From contig JAFPXD010000014.1 of the NCBI GenBank assembly GCA_017394835.1, positions 1 to 42,113 on the forward strand: a stretch of 42,113 bases of DNA. Direction: 5' to 3'. The DNA is from Clostridia bacterium. Lineage in GTDB: Bacteria; Bacillota; Clostridia; Christensenellales; CAG-138. Below, piece by piece: positions 23,452 through 32,454 of the stretch; the first letter of the stretch is position 1, and every line of letters starts with the position of its first letter. The position numbers were made by a program, and so were the translations under genes. The notes beneath the pieces are model-generated. The model had not been told where the DNA came from. It saw nothing but the letters and a program-made list of their open reading frames with translations, and did not search any database.

Positions 23452-24582
23452 TTATTTTGAGATTAACAGCCTGCCGTTTTCGATCCTGTAATCGGCTTCG
23501 CCGATATCGGATACGAGCGTGCGGAGTATGACCGCGGAATCACTGAGCGCGGGAGCCCCGTCCTTAACGGAGAGGGGCACGAGCTCATAGGTGACCTTGC
23601 CCGCGGCGTCAAAGACGCAGTTCAGCACGGCGCCGCGCTGCGTCATTGTGTATGCTTCGTTGGCAATGAGATTGCCGAGGCCGTAGAAGATATAGCCTTC
23701 GCCGTACTGTTCGGCGGAGAGGACCATCTGGATGCCGGTGCCGATAACTATATCCGCGCCGCTGTCGATAAGGCTGCGGCAGACCTTCTTCATATAGGTG
23801 GAGGGCTTGAGCAGATAGTATTCGCCCCAGCTCACCGTTACGGCGATAAAGGCTTCGGGATACTGCTCGCGCAGGGCGGCAACGTCACGGGTGATGTTGT
23901 TGTCCTTATCGTTGTAGGTGCGCAGATCGTAGGTGGAATAATCGCGCTGCCTGTCGTCGGAAGTTTCGATACCCATATGAACGACCTGAACGCCGTTGAC
24001 TTCTGCAAGGGTATAGACCGCGGAGGTGGCTACAACGGAGCTGTCGAGGCCGGAAATGTTCATGCCGTGCAGCTCGAGTGTGCGGGCCGTCTCCAGAGCG
24101 CCCTTGGAGCCGTAACGGAACAGATCGCGGTTGCAGATCGTGGCGTCCGTTACGCCGACTTCGGCAAGCGCCTCCGCAAGGCCGACGTTGAAGTACCTGT
24201 CGGCAAACTTGATGGCCATGCCGCTCTTGTAGGTTTCAACATAGTCGTCGAGTATGGGGTCGTTGACGGGAACGCTCAGATAATCGGACTTGGAGAATAG
24301 CTCCTTCACGCCTTCGAAATATGCGGCGTAACCCTCGGCGTCGATCGTTTTGCCGTCGCCCACGCAGTTGATATTGCCCGTGAAGGTGACCGTGCACACG
24401 CCCGTGCCCGCGGCGCCGTTATAGACGGGGGCCTTCTTGCCGAAATGGACGTTCTTGAGCAGCACCACCGCTCCGAGCAGCACCACGGCGATCAGCAGAT
24501 ACCAGAGCGGGGAAAGCGGCTTCCTCCGCCTGATAGAGCGCTGAACGCGCCGTTTTAAGCTGAGTTTTTCATTAGGATCCAT
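23452..24582 (-). CDS. CapA/PgsA-like poly-gamma-glutamate protein with degenerate metal site
   Basis: A 376-residue protein with one N-terminal membrane helix (about 25-43) and an extracytoplasmic CapA-family domain. The fold is recognisable by the order of motifs, but the residues expected to bind metal are changed: GD is GN (69-70), the NNH region reads NRD (151-153), HWG is SWG (251-253), and the HxH-type loop is GTGIQ (281-285); only YGLGNL (300-305) is conventional. It is thus probably structural or polymer-guiding rather than an enzyme. The ATG at 24582 is preceded by GGGAGA; the overlap with capC and the operon order B-C-A support the assignment. Confidence 0.82.
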   Translation of the reverse strand: MDPNEKLSLKRRVQRSIRRRKPLSPLWYLLIAVVLLGAVVLLKNVHFGKKAPVYNGAAGTGVCTVTFTGNINCVGDGKTIDAEGYAAYFEGVKELFSKSDYLSVPVNDPILDDYVETYKSGMAIKFADRYFNVGLAEALAEVGVTDATICNRDLFRYGSKGALETARTLELHGMNISGLDSSVVATSAVYTLAEVNGVQVVHMGIETSDDRQRDYSTYDLRTYNDKDNNITRDVAALREQYPEAFIAVTVSWGEYYLLKPSTYMKKVCRSLIDSGADIVIGTGIQMVLSAEQYGEGYIFYGLGNLIANEAYTMTQRGAVLNCVFDAAGKVTYELVPLSVKDGAPALSDSAVILRTLVSDIGEADYRIENGRLLISK

Positions 24583-24595
24583 TTTACAATCTCCC

Positions 24596-25045
24596 TCAGA
24601 CCATTGCGATGAATTCAACGCCGGCATAGACGATAGCGGTGACTACGACGGTACCGATGAGGGTATAGGGAAGGCCCTGCTTGGAAACGGTGCTGGCGAT
24701 GAGGGCGGCGGTGATGACGCCGATGCTCGTCAGCGCGTCGAGAGCGTTGAAGATGCCGCCCAGGGCGAAGTTCAGCGCTATGCGGAGTATGAGCGCCACG
24801 AATACGAACGCGGCGAACTTGCGCTTGCCGTAGAGCATCATGAAGCGAGAAAGGCCGAACTCGACGGCGACGTAAGCGATGAGGCCTATCGCAAGGGTGC
24901 TGATGAGCACGCTCGGCTGATTGACCGTCAAAGCAAGGTAGGCGGGAACGACTATGCCGCCCGCGGAGATGCCGGTGAGCTCAGTGAATATAAGGCTCAC
25001 GAATATGCCGAGGATTATTGATGTGTAAACGTAAGACAGTTCCAT
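24596..25045 (-). CDS. pgsC: Poly-gamma-glutamate synthase subunit PgsC/CapC
   Basis: A 149-residue integral membrane protein, the exact usual length of PgsC/CapC. The opening MELSYVYTSIILGIFVSLIFTE and the LTGISAGGIVVPAYLAL stretch are typical of the family, with about five hydrophobic helices. With PgsB it forms the membrane-bound ligase that makes and exports poly-gamma-glutamate. The stop codon of pgsB lies 6 bp before its start. The nearest strong Shine-Dalgarno (AAGGAGG) is over 20 bases upstream, separated by a short GGCG-CTGA-CGCC hairpin that could bring it closer; otherwise translation depends on coupling. Confidence 0.92.
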   Translation of the reverse strand: MELSYVYTSIILGIFVSLIFTELTGISAGGIVVPAYLALTVNQPSVLISTLAIGLIAYVAVEFGLSRFMMLYGKRKFAAFVFVALILRIALNFALGGIFNALDALTSIGVITAALIASTVSKQGLPYTLIGTVVVTAIVYAGVEFIAMV

Positions 25046-25051
25046 ATTCGA

Positions 25052-26257
25052 TCAGGCGTCAGCGCCTTCCTCCTTTTCATTTTTGCCGATTTTCATAATG
25101 CCCTCGATAAGCTCTTCGCCTATGCCGTGGATATTGCCGATGCCGAATACCACCGCGTGGCCAAGGCGCTTTCTGATCTCTTCCACTACCTTTTCGGGCC
25201 TTGCGGAATCGAGGTTCAGATACTCGGCCTTGAACTTGCCCTTATGGTAGGCGTCCGTGATGGGCTTGGTGTTCTTGCCGACGGCCATTACAGTCCTGCA
25301 GGGGATATAGGGCATAACGTCCTCCGCCATCTGGCGGGTGCGGTCGCCTCGGTCGCCTCGGCAGTTGGCAAGGACTATGAGGTTGTCCTCCGGGCAGCCG
25401 CGGCGCTTGACGTAATCCCATATCTGGAGAGTGGAAACGGGATCGTTCGCGGCAAAGCCGTTTACGAAGAAATCCTCGTTCGCGGGATCGCCGATGGGGT
25501 TGACGGTCGCAATGCCGGGATCGGGCGGAGCGGTGAGAATGCCCGCGAGCGCCTCCTCACGGTCGATGCCGAGCGCTTCCGCAAGGGCCAGAGGCACGGC
25601 GACGTTGTTGGGGAACACCGCGTAATTGAATTTATCGAGATAGCCTTCGGGGATCTTCGATTCATCCGCAACGAATACCTTGGTGTTGCGCTCCGCCGCG
25701 ATCTTGGAGAAATACTCCGTATAATCGCTGGAGCCCAATACGAGGATGCCGTTATAGGGGATGGTCACGGTGAAGGCAAGCGCGATCTCATCGAGGGTCG
25801 GGCCCATTTCGTCGATATGATCGGGAAGGACGTTGACTATGACGCCTATGGGCGCCTGTATCATCTGCTCCTGATATACCTTCTGGAGCTCGGGCTTGAC
25901 GGCCATGCACTCGCAGACGAGCGCTTCCGCGCCCATATCCGCCGCGCGGCTTATGACGCCGAGCTGCTCCTTTATGTTGGCGCCTTCGGGCTTACGGTCG
26001 ATGGGCTCTTCGGGCGCGTTCCAATAGAGCATCCTCGCGGCGCTGCCCGTGGTCTTGCCGACCACCTTCACGCCGTGGTACTTCAGCATGGCGGTGATCA
26101 TACGGGTGATGGTCGATTTGCCGCGGATACCGTTTACGTTAATGCGCATAGGTATCTTTTTCACCTGCTTGAGGTGCTTCTTCTTTTCAAGTATTCCGAG
26201 CACGATGAGAATGACCGCGCATACCGCGAATACTATATAAACAGCTGTAAAGTCCAA
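25052..26257 (-). CDS. pgsB: Poly-gamma-glutamate synthase ATPase subunit PgsB/CapB
   Basis: A 401-residue amide ligase of the Mur-ligase-like CapB family. It begins with a membrane helix (FTAVYIVFAVCAVILIVLGIL), then the P-loop INVNGIRGKSTITRMI, and has the family motif VNVLPDHIDEMGPT. It activates the growing chain with ATP and adds glutamate through its gamma-carboxyl. The start was set at TTG 26257, giving LDFTAVY, because GGAGG sits seven bases upstream (26264-26270); extending further upstream adds residues without conservation or a ribosome site. It leads the order B-C-A-D seen in Bacillus anthracis. No small CapE/PgsE gene was seen. Confidence 0.93.
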   Translation of the reverse strand: MDFTAVYIVFAVCAVILIVLGILEKKKHLKQVKKIPMRINVNGIRGKSTITRMITAMLKYHGVKVVGKTTGSAARMLYWNAPEEPIDRKPEGANIKEQLGVISRAADMGAEALVCECMAVKPELQKVYQEQMIQAPIGVIVNVLPDHIDEMGPTLDEIALAFTVTIPYNGILVLGSSDYTEYFSKIAAERNTKVFVADESKIPEGYLDKFNYAVFPNNVAVPLALAEALGIDREEALAGILTAPPDPGIATVNPIGDPANEDFFVNGFAANDPVSTLQIWDYVKRRGCPEDNLIVLANCRGDRGDRTRQMAEDVMPYIPCRTVMAVGKNTKPITDAYHKGKFKAEYLNLDSARPEKVVEEIRKRLGHAVVFGIGNIHGIGEELIEGIMKIGKNEKEEGADA

Positions 26258-26387
26258 TAGAGTTCCTCCATTGCATATCAGAATCCCGCAGCCGATCCCC
26301 CGCGGGGTACAGACTGCGGATAATACCACTCTCAATCATAGCACAACAGATCGGGAAACGCAATAACAACCTTCGCATTTTGCCGAT

Positions 26388-26393
26388 ATTATA
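26388..26393 (-). promoter_or_regulatory. Possible -10 box of the pgsB operon
   Basis: A TATAAT on the minus strand about 130 bp before pgsB, in an AT-rich stretch. No good -35 box lies at 17 bp (GGGCAA only), so activation by another factor would be needed if this is the promoter. Confidence 0.35.
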
Positions 26394-26491
26394 TTGTTTT
26401 TGCCCCATGTTTGCCCTTAAAAAGGCCGTTTTCGCTCTATAATTGTAATAGAGAGTGGAGAAAGTGCCCTAAACGGAGGCCTTCAGGGCAT

Positions 26492-26518
26492 GGAAAAGCC
26501 CGCGTTTTCACGCGGGCT
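26492..26518 (-). terminator. Terminator of the kinase-like gene
   Basis: On the minus strand, a 9-bp perfect stem AGCCCGCGT/ACGCGGGCT with a GAAA loop, followed by TTTCC. It lies just after the kinase-like gene and about 100 bp before the pgsB promoter region. Confidence 0.8.
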
Positions 26519-26535
26519 CATGGCTTTATTACATA

Positions 26536-28989
26536 TTATTTATCGTTCACGAACCAGACGTATATGTGAGGCGCGCCGTCCGTGCCGCGGCCCATCGAGT
26601 AGCCGTAGATCCACTTATACTCCTTGCCCTCTATGAAGGTGTTGGCGGTGGGATAGTGGTTGTGGTACTCGAGCGTGAGCCTGCTGCCGTCGGAGGTCTC
26701 GAGGATGACGATATAGAAATCGCCGTGCTGAGCGATCTCAACGGCCTTGCCCTTTATCTCATAGCACTGGCCGGAGGGACGCATGAGCGAATCGTAGGTC
26801 ATTGCCCACGCGCTCTCGACGTAGGGGCGCCACTCGGGCGCGCGCTGGACATGCATCTGCCTTTCGCCCACAAGGCCGTCCTCGCCCGTGCAGGTGATAT
26901 TCAGTACGTAATCGCCTATCGCGGGAAGGGAGGCGGTGAACCTGAACGTGCCGTCCTCATCGAGCTCGGGCTCGGAGAGTATGACTTCGGGGTTTTCGCA
27001 GGAGACCGCGATCTCGGCGCCCTCGGGTATCATGCCATAGACCTTGACAGTGTCGCCGGGGTCGGTGACGCGCTGGCTGAATTCCTTATCCTCAAGATCC
27101 CACGGGAGCCTTATCATGGGCGGCTCGGGGATGGCGACGCTGACCTTGACGCTGTTCCTGTAAATGGTATAGCGGTTATGCTCCGCCCTCACGGGGATCT
27201 CATAATCGCCGTTTTCGGTAAACTCCGTTTCGTAAATGAAGCTGCCGTCCTCCTTTAAGGGGATCTCCTCATCGTTTACGAACAGCTTGGTGCCGCGGGT
27301 AACGACTCTTCCGGTCACCGCCGCCTTACCGTCGTCGGTGGTTATCTCCTCACGGTCGAGCGTGAGCTCGATGGGCGGGACCTCCAGCGAGATATAGCCC
27401 ATGCCGGGGATCATTTCAAGCTCGCCCTCTTCGTTTTTGAGGAGTATCCTCGGCTGCGCGTTATACGCGGTGCTGTCGATGGGTTCATCGGGAAGGAGGC
27501 TGGTGCCGTTCACGTTGAACACCATGCGGCCGTCCTCGGGAACGGCGTATTCCTGACGGAGCCCGCCGACGGTCTCGTAAACCAATACGCTGCCGGGCTT
27601 TGCATAGACGGTGACGTGGTAAAGATCCTTATCGACGGAATCCTGTTTTATTTCGGGAGTCATAAAAGGCGCGTCGAGCGGGATGCCGCCGAAGTAGCGG
27701 TCATAGACCTTCTTGCCGAGGAGGCCGATTATGCCGAGCAGCGCTATCGCGGCGATTATACCCGCTACGGTTATCGCGGCCTTCAGACCGCGGCTGCGGG
27801 GCTCGTCCTCTTCGTCATCATGATCCTCTTCGGGCTCGGGCAGCCTTTCCTTTTTGGGCTTTTTGCCCGCAGCCTTTTCCTTTTTCGCCCTTTCCTTCCC
27901 GGGCTTTCTCTGCTGCAAGGGGACGGCGGCGATATGCGCGGGGGCGGCGGCGTCAAGCTCCTCAAGCGCCTCTATGCCGGGGATATCGTCCTCCCCTATC
28001 ACCTCGCGCACGGCGGGAGCGCCTATCGGGACCGCCGCGGGCTCGGGAGCGGGCTTCGCGGGGGCCGCGGGCCGTTCGGGAAGGGTGAGGCGGTAGATCG
28101 CACCGTTCATTTCGGAAGCGGAGGCATATCTGCCGGCGGGATCGTAGGCCAGCGCCTTGAGCACGGTTTCGGCATAGCGGGGATCGGCGTCAACGGGCGC
28201 GGGTATCGCGGAGCCCGCTATTCGGCGGAAGAGCGCGCGTTCACGCTCCGCGGCGGAAACGGGCATTGCGGAAATGGGCTCGAAGGGCGCCCTGCCCCTG
28301 TTGGCCGCGGCGTACATCAGAAGACCGACCGAGTAAAGATCGGCGGAAGCGCCCACGCCCTCGCCCTTGAAATATTCGGGAGCCATGTATTCGGCGGATT
28401 CGACGCTGCGGGTGAACGCGCCGCTGTCCTCCGCTATGCGGGCGGAGCCGAAATCGCCCAGACGGAAGCGTCCCTCGCCGTCAATGAACACGTTTTCGGG
28501 CTTTATGTTCCTGTGCACTATGCCCTTTTCGGCGCAGATCTCCAGCGCGCGGGAAAGATCGAGGCCCATATCTATCGCCTCGTCCCGCCCGAGGGGATCG
28601 CGGCTCATCCTGTTTTTAAGGTTCTCGTTGAGCTCCATCAGGATGAACACGTCATAACCGGGCGCGCTTTCACGGCGGCGGGTCTCGGTCTCGTCATAGC
28701 CGACGAACTCGCGCATCCCGGCGAAGCGGGAGGCGATCGCAAGCTCGCGGTTGACGTCCAGAAGACGCTCCCTCGCCGCGGAGTCGATGGCTTCATCGCT
28801 CATGCCCCTTGCGCGAAGCTCGGCGATGTTTTCATCCGAAAAGAGCGGGATATGCTTTACGCAGGCGTATTTTTTAACGCCGCCTTCAACGCAGGCCACC
28901 CTGTAAACGCGGCCGAAGCCGCCGCTGCCCAGATATTCTTCGGCATACCATTTGCCGAAAAGCGGTTCAAACCTTTTGACGGTCTCCAT
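26536..28989 (-). CDS. Membrane-anchored Ser/Thr kinase-like protein with HRN catalytic loop
   Basis: An 817-residue protein. Residues 10-290 form a Hanks-type kinase domain: GSGGFGRVY (21-29), Lys45 (ACVKHI), Glu82 (helix C), DFG (179-181) and APE (203-205). The catalytic loop reads HRNIKPEN, with Asn161 instead of the catalytic Asp (codon AAC at 28509-28507). A Pro/Ala-rich and then very charged linker (about 310-405) leads to one membrane helix (about 410-435), and then an extracellular part of about 380 residues that looks like two or three beta-sandwich domains, without PASTA repeats. It may be a pseudokinase that senses an outside signal. Start after CAGGAGG; 46 bp from the ABC exporter gene. 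Confidence 0.88.
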   Translation of the reverse strand: METVKRFEPLFGKWYAEEYLGSGGFGRVYRVACVEGGVKKYACVKHIPLFSDENIAELRARGMSDEAIDSAARERLLDVNRELAIASRFAGMREFVGYDETETRRRESAPGYDVFILMELNENLKNRMSRDPLGRDEAIDMGLDLSRALEICAEKGIVHRNIKPENVFIDGEGRFRLGDFGSARIAEDSGAFTRSVESAEYMAPEYFKGEGVGASADLYSVGLLMYAAANRGRAPFEPISAMPVSAAERERALFRRIAGSAIPAPVDADPRYAETVLKALAYDPAGRYASASEMNGAIYRLTLPERPAAPAKPAPEPAAVPIGAPAVREVIGEDDIPGIEALEELDAAAPAHIAAVPLQQRKPGKERAKKEKAAGKKPKKERLPEPEEDHDDEEDEPRSRGLKAAITVAGIIAAIALLGIIGLLGKKVYDRYFGGIPLDAPFMTPEIKQDSVDKDLYHVTVYAKPGSVLVYETVGGLRQEYAVPEDGRMVFNVNGTSLLPDEPIDSTAYNAQPRILLKNEEGELEMIPGMGYISLEVPPIELTLDREEITTDDGKAAVTGRVVTRGTKLFVNDEEIPLKEDGSFIYETEFTENGDYEIPVRAEHNRYTIYRNSVKVSVAIPEPPMIRLPWDLEDKEFSQRVTDPGDTVKVYGMIPEGAEIAVSCENPEVILSEPELDEDGTFRFTASLPAIGDYVLNITCTGEDGLVGERQMHVQRAPEWRPYVESAWAMTYDSLMRPSGQCYEIKGKAVEIAQHGDFYIVILETSDGSRLTLEYHNHYPTANTFIEGKEYKWIYGYSMGRGTDGAPHIYVWFVNDK

Positions 28990-29035
28990 TATTACCTCCT
29001 GTTATACTGCCTGTACAGGCAGAGCGTCTTGCTTA

Positions 29036-30988
29036 TCAGTTGATATAGGGATCCTCTTCCCCTCTCTCCTTCGCGTCGCCGACGTAGCGCGCCGCCTGCA
29101 CGGAGAAGAGCTCGTAGTATTTGCCCTTCATGGCCATGAGCTCCGCATGGCTGCCCTTTTCGACTATCTGCCCATCCTCCATAACGAGTATGGTATCGGC
29201 GATGGTCGCACTCGAGAGCCTGTGGGATATGAATATGCTCGTCTTGTTGCGGCGCAGCTCGTTGAAGCGGTTGAAAATATCCTGCTCCGCCATCGGATCG
29301 AGCGACGCGGTGGGCTCGTCCAGTATGAGGATATCCGAATCGGAATAGAACGCCCTCGCTATGGCGAGCTTCTGCCACTGGCCTATCGAAAGCTCCGCGC
29401 CGTCCGCTTCGAAATAGCGCATGAGCGGGGTATCGTACCCATCCTTCATCTTTTCGATGAACACGTTCGCGCCGCTCCGCTTCGCGGCGTCTATCATCTC
29501 CGCCTCGCCCGCTTCGCGCTCGACGTCGCCGAATACGATATTCTCGCCCGCGGTGACGGCGTATTTTCCGAAATCCTGGAATATGATGCCGAACATATCG
29601 TAGAGCTCATCAACATCATACTCCCTAATGTCGTGTCCGTCAAGCAGAACCGTGCCGGAGGAAGGATCGTATAATCTTGTGAGCAGCTTTACGAAGGTCG
29701 TTTTGCCCGCGCCGTTCAGGCCGACTATGACGACGGTCTCCCCCGCCCCTATCTTGACGTTTATGCCCTTTAACACGTCGTGATCGAGGCCTTGATACCT
29801 GAAGCGCACGTCCTTGAATTCGATGGTGTGGCCTACGCCCCTTTCGACGTGACGGGGCTCCGGGAGCGAGGGGACTATCGAGGGCTTTTCATTGAGGAAG
29901 GTTATGAGGTTTTCAATAAACAGAGTGCCCTCGTAGATGGAGGCGGTGGAGGCGATGAAGCTCGAAACGCCCGCGCCTATCGCGGTTATGGCGCCCGTGT
30001 AGAGCGCGAAGTCGCCCACGGGGAAATCCGCGCGGTAAACGCCCTTTGCAAGGAATATGTAGAGCAGGCAATAGACGGCGCTCGTCAGAAGCGCGGCGCC
30101 CAGTCCGTATAAGCATTCCTCTATGCGCAGCTTGCGGAGTCCCCTGTAATACTCGTCGAAAGCGGCCTTGTATTTATCGGTGAAGGTATCCGCAAGATCG
30201 AACATCCTGACCTCCTTGACAAGATCCTTGTCTATGAGGGTGGAGGCGTAATAATCCATCTGGCGGCGGTTCTTGGAGCGGAAGAACATATAGTTGACGT
30301 TCTTCTTCCTGTAAACGAAATTGACGACCGTCGCGGGGATCGAAACGAGTATTATGAGCCACGGCGACCACCAGCTCACGGCGAAGAGCACCACGATATA
30401 GCTCACTATGCTAATGACCGTACTCAATACCGAGAAGGTCGAATTCATTATCTGGATGGGGCGCATGCCCGCCTCGCGGTTGGCGTTTTCCATGCGGGAG
30501 TAGAAATCGGGCGAATCGAAGCTCACCATATCCACCTCGCGCGCCTTGCGCATTATCTTCATTTTTACGTGGTTCGTGACCTGCTCGCCCGAAATGGAGG
30601 TCACTGCGGAATAGAGCCGCGTCACCGCCTGATTGACGAAGGTATAAATGAACTGCACGACGAGTATCGCGGCTATCGCGGCGAAGGCGATCCTCGCGCC
30701 CGTGTACGCTTCGCCCATGGTGTTCATGGCGTAAGCGTCTGCCAGCCGGTTCATGAGCTTGGCCCCTATCAAGGAGCCTACGACGGGCATCACGCCGTTG
30801 AACACCGCCATGAATACCATTAGGAAGAGCAGGCTCTTCTTCGTTTCCCACACGAGGCGGAATATGTAGAAAAGCCTCCCGAAGAAGCTCGAAAAGAGCT
30901 CCTTTAAGTAGCGTGGCACGTCCTTTATGGATTTGGGCTTCGGGGTGCGGTAGCGGTCGTTGACCGACATATCGTTTATGTTGCGCAT
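29036..30988 (-). CDS. ABC exporter, fused membrane and ATPase domains
   Basis: A 650-residue half-transporter of the MsbA/multidrug type. After a basic start, six membrane helices are expected within about residues 40-330 (starting LLFLMVFMAVFNGVMPVVG). The ATPase domain has Walker A VGLNGAGKTT, signature LSIGQWQKLAIARAF, Walker B ILILDEPTASLD and the H-loop ISHRLSS. Start at ATG 30988 (MRNINDMS), preceded by AGGAGA; longer upstream readings run through the neighbouring MATE gene and are not real. It works as a homodimer or with a partner not in this window. The substrate is unknown; the kinase-like gene follows directly. Confidence 0.92.
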   Translation of the reverse strand: MRNINDMSVNDRYRTPKPKSIKDVPRYLKELFSSFFGRLFYIFRLVWETKKSLLFLMVFMAVFNGVMPVVGSLIGAKLMNRLADAYAMNTMGEAYTGARIAFAAIAAILVVQFIYTFVNQAVTRLYSAVTSISGEQVTNHVKMKIMRKAREVDMVSFDSPDFYSRMENANREAGMRPIQIMNSTFSVLSTVISIVSYIVVLFAVSWWSPWLIILVSIPATVVNFVYRKKNVNYMFFRSKNRRQMDYYASTLIDKDLVKEVRMFDLADTFTDKYKAAFDEYYRGLRKLRIEECLYGLGAALLTSAVYCLLYIFLAKGVYRADFPVGDFALYTGAITAIGAGVSSFIASTASIYEGTLFIENLITFLNEKPSIVPSLPEPRHVERGVGHTIEFKDVRFRYQGLDHDVLKGINVKIGAGETVVIVGLNGAGKTTFVKLLTRLYDPSSGTVLLDGHDIREYDVDELYDMFGIIFQDFGKYAVTAGENIVFGDVEREAGEAEMIDAAKRSGANVFIEKMKDGYDTPLMRYFEADGAELSIGQWQKLAIARAFYSDSDILILDEPTASLDPMAEQDIFNRFNELRRNKTSIFISHRLSSATIADTILVMEDGQIVEKGSHAELMAMKGKYYELFSVQAARYVGDAKERGEEDPYIN

Positions 30989-31062
30989 GGGAAGAGGTCT
31001 CCTGAATATATTTTTCCTTATTGTATAACAAACGCCGCCGTTTTTCAACAGCGGCAAGAGAA

Positions 31063-32454
31063 CTATTTTTGTTTTATTGCGGGAGGCGCACCGTCCGGGA
31101 AGGAGAGCCGCTTCCTTATGAACGCTATCCCGAACGGGACCGACGCGAGGAAGGTCATAAGATCGGCCGCGGGCTGCGCCATCTGCACGCCCATGAGCCC
31201 TATCGCCCTCGGCAGAAGCAGTATTATGGGGATGAAGAATATCCCCTGCCGGCAGGAGGCGAGCACCGATGCGGAAAGGCTGAACCCAAGGCACTGGGCG
31301 AGCTGATTGACGAATGTGGAATACGCCATGAGCGGCATCACCGCGGCGGCGAATCTCAATGCAAGGGAGCCTATCCTGACCACGTCCGCGTCGTTGCGGA
31401 AGAAGCGCATTATCGCCGTGGTGTTGAAGCCTATCGCAAGCGCAAAGACGGTCGATACAGCCGTCCCCGCCGCGACGGCGAACCAAAACGCCTTTCTGAC
31501 TCTTGAAAATATCTTGGCGCCGTAATTGTACCCCGCGACGGGCTGAAAGCCCTGGCCTATGCCTATCATCATGGAGCGGACGAGCATATAGACCTTGTTG
31601 GATATGGTGACTGCCGCGACCGCCGCATCCGCCGCGCTCCCGCCCCAATAGGCCGCGCCGTGATTGAGCAGAGCGGAGGCGACGCTTGCCATGCCCTGGC
31701 GGCAGATGGTGGGAAAGCCAACGTGCATGAGCTCGAAATAATCGGCGAATTTCCTTGAAACGGATGAAACGCGGAGCTTTATTATGCTCCTGCCCGAGCG
31801 GAACAGCGCAAGGAGGATCGTAAGGCTCGTGAGCTGCGAGACGACCGTTGCGAGCGCGGCGCCCGCGATGCCCATATCGAGCTTGAATATGAACAGCGGA
31901 TCCAGCGCTATATTGACGAGCCCACCCGTGCAGAGGCCTATCATGGAAAGGTTCGCCTCGCCCTCGGCCTTCAAAATATTGTTGAGCACGAATGAGGTGC
32001 ACATGACGGGCGCGCCGATGAGTATTATGCGGGCGTAATCGCAGGCGTAGGGGAGCATCGTCTCCGTCGCGCCCAGAAGCCGCATGAGGGGCTTTAAGCA
32101 GGAAAGCCCCGCGGCGGTCAAAAACAGACCGAGCACTATCGCGCCGAATACCGCGCTCGAGGCAAATTTCTCCGCCTCGTCGTCCTTTTTCGCGCCAAGC
32201 TTTCGCGAGACGATCGAGGAGCAGCCCATCGCGATGCCGAAGCCGACCGCCTGAATGACCGCCTGCAGCGCGAAGCAGACGCCGACCGCCGCGGATGCGC
32301 TCGTCGATATTTTCGACACGAAATAGGTATCCGCGGTGTTGTAGATTATGGTTATGAGCTGGGAAAGGGTCGTCGGAACGGCGAGCAAAGTGACGAGGCG
32401 CGGGATGGGCGTCTCCGTCATTCTTCTATGCTGTTCACTGCTTGTAAGTGACAT
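31063..32454 (-). CDS. MATE family efflux transporter
   Basis: A 463-residue polytopic membrane protein of the MATE/NorM-DinF family, with about 12 helices in two homologous halves. The N-terminal half shows PTTLSQLITIIYNTADTYFVS and the second half the matching FPTICRQGMASVASALLNHGA; both are typical of prokaryotic MATE proteins that export drugs or metabolites against Na+ or H+. The start codon overlaps the stop of the upstream Gate-domain gene by one base (TAATG), so translation is coupled. It is followed by the ABC exporter after 74 bp. The substrate cannot be read. Confidence 0.93.
   Translation of the reverse strand: MSLTSSEQHRRMTETPIPRLVTLLAVPTTLSQLITIIYNTADTYFVSKISTSASAAVGVCFALQAVIQAVGFGIAMGCSSIVSRKLGAKKDDEAEKFASSAVFGAIVLGLFLTAAGLSCLKPLMRLLGATETMLPYACDYARIILIGAPVMCTSFVLNNILKAEGEANLSMIGLCTGGLVNIALDPLFIFKLDMGIAGAALATVVSQLTSLTILLALFRSGRSIIKLRVSSVSRKFADYFELMHVGFPTICRQGMASVASALLNHGAAYWGGSAADAAVAAVTISNKVYMLVRSMMIGIGQGFQPVAGYNYGAKIFSRVRKAFWFAVAAGTAVSTVFALAIGFNTTAIMRFFRNDADVVRIGSLALRFAAAVMPLMAYSTFVNQLAQCLGFSLSASVLASCRQGIFFIPIILLLPRAIGLMGVQMAQPAADLMTFLASVPFGIAFIRKRLSFPDGAPPAIKQK

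Noticed and set aside
30989..32002. N-terminal extension of the ABC exporter by about 338 codons.
   Set aside because: The extension runs through the MATE gene in another frame and resembles no protein; the exporter starts at ATG 30988 with AGGAGA upstream.
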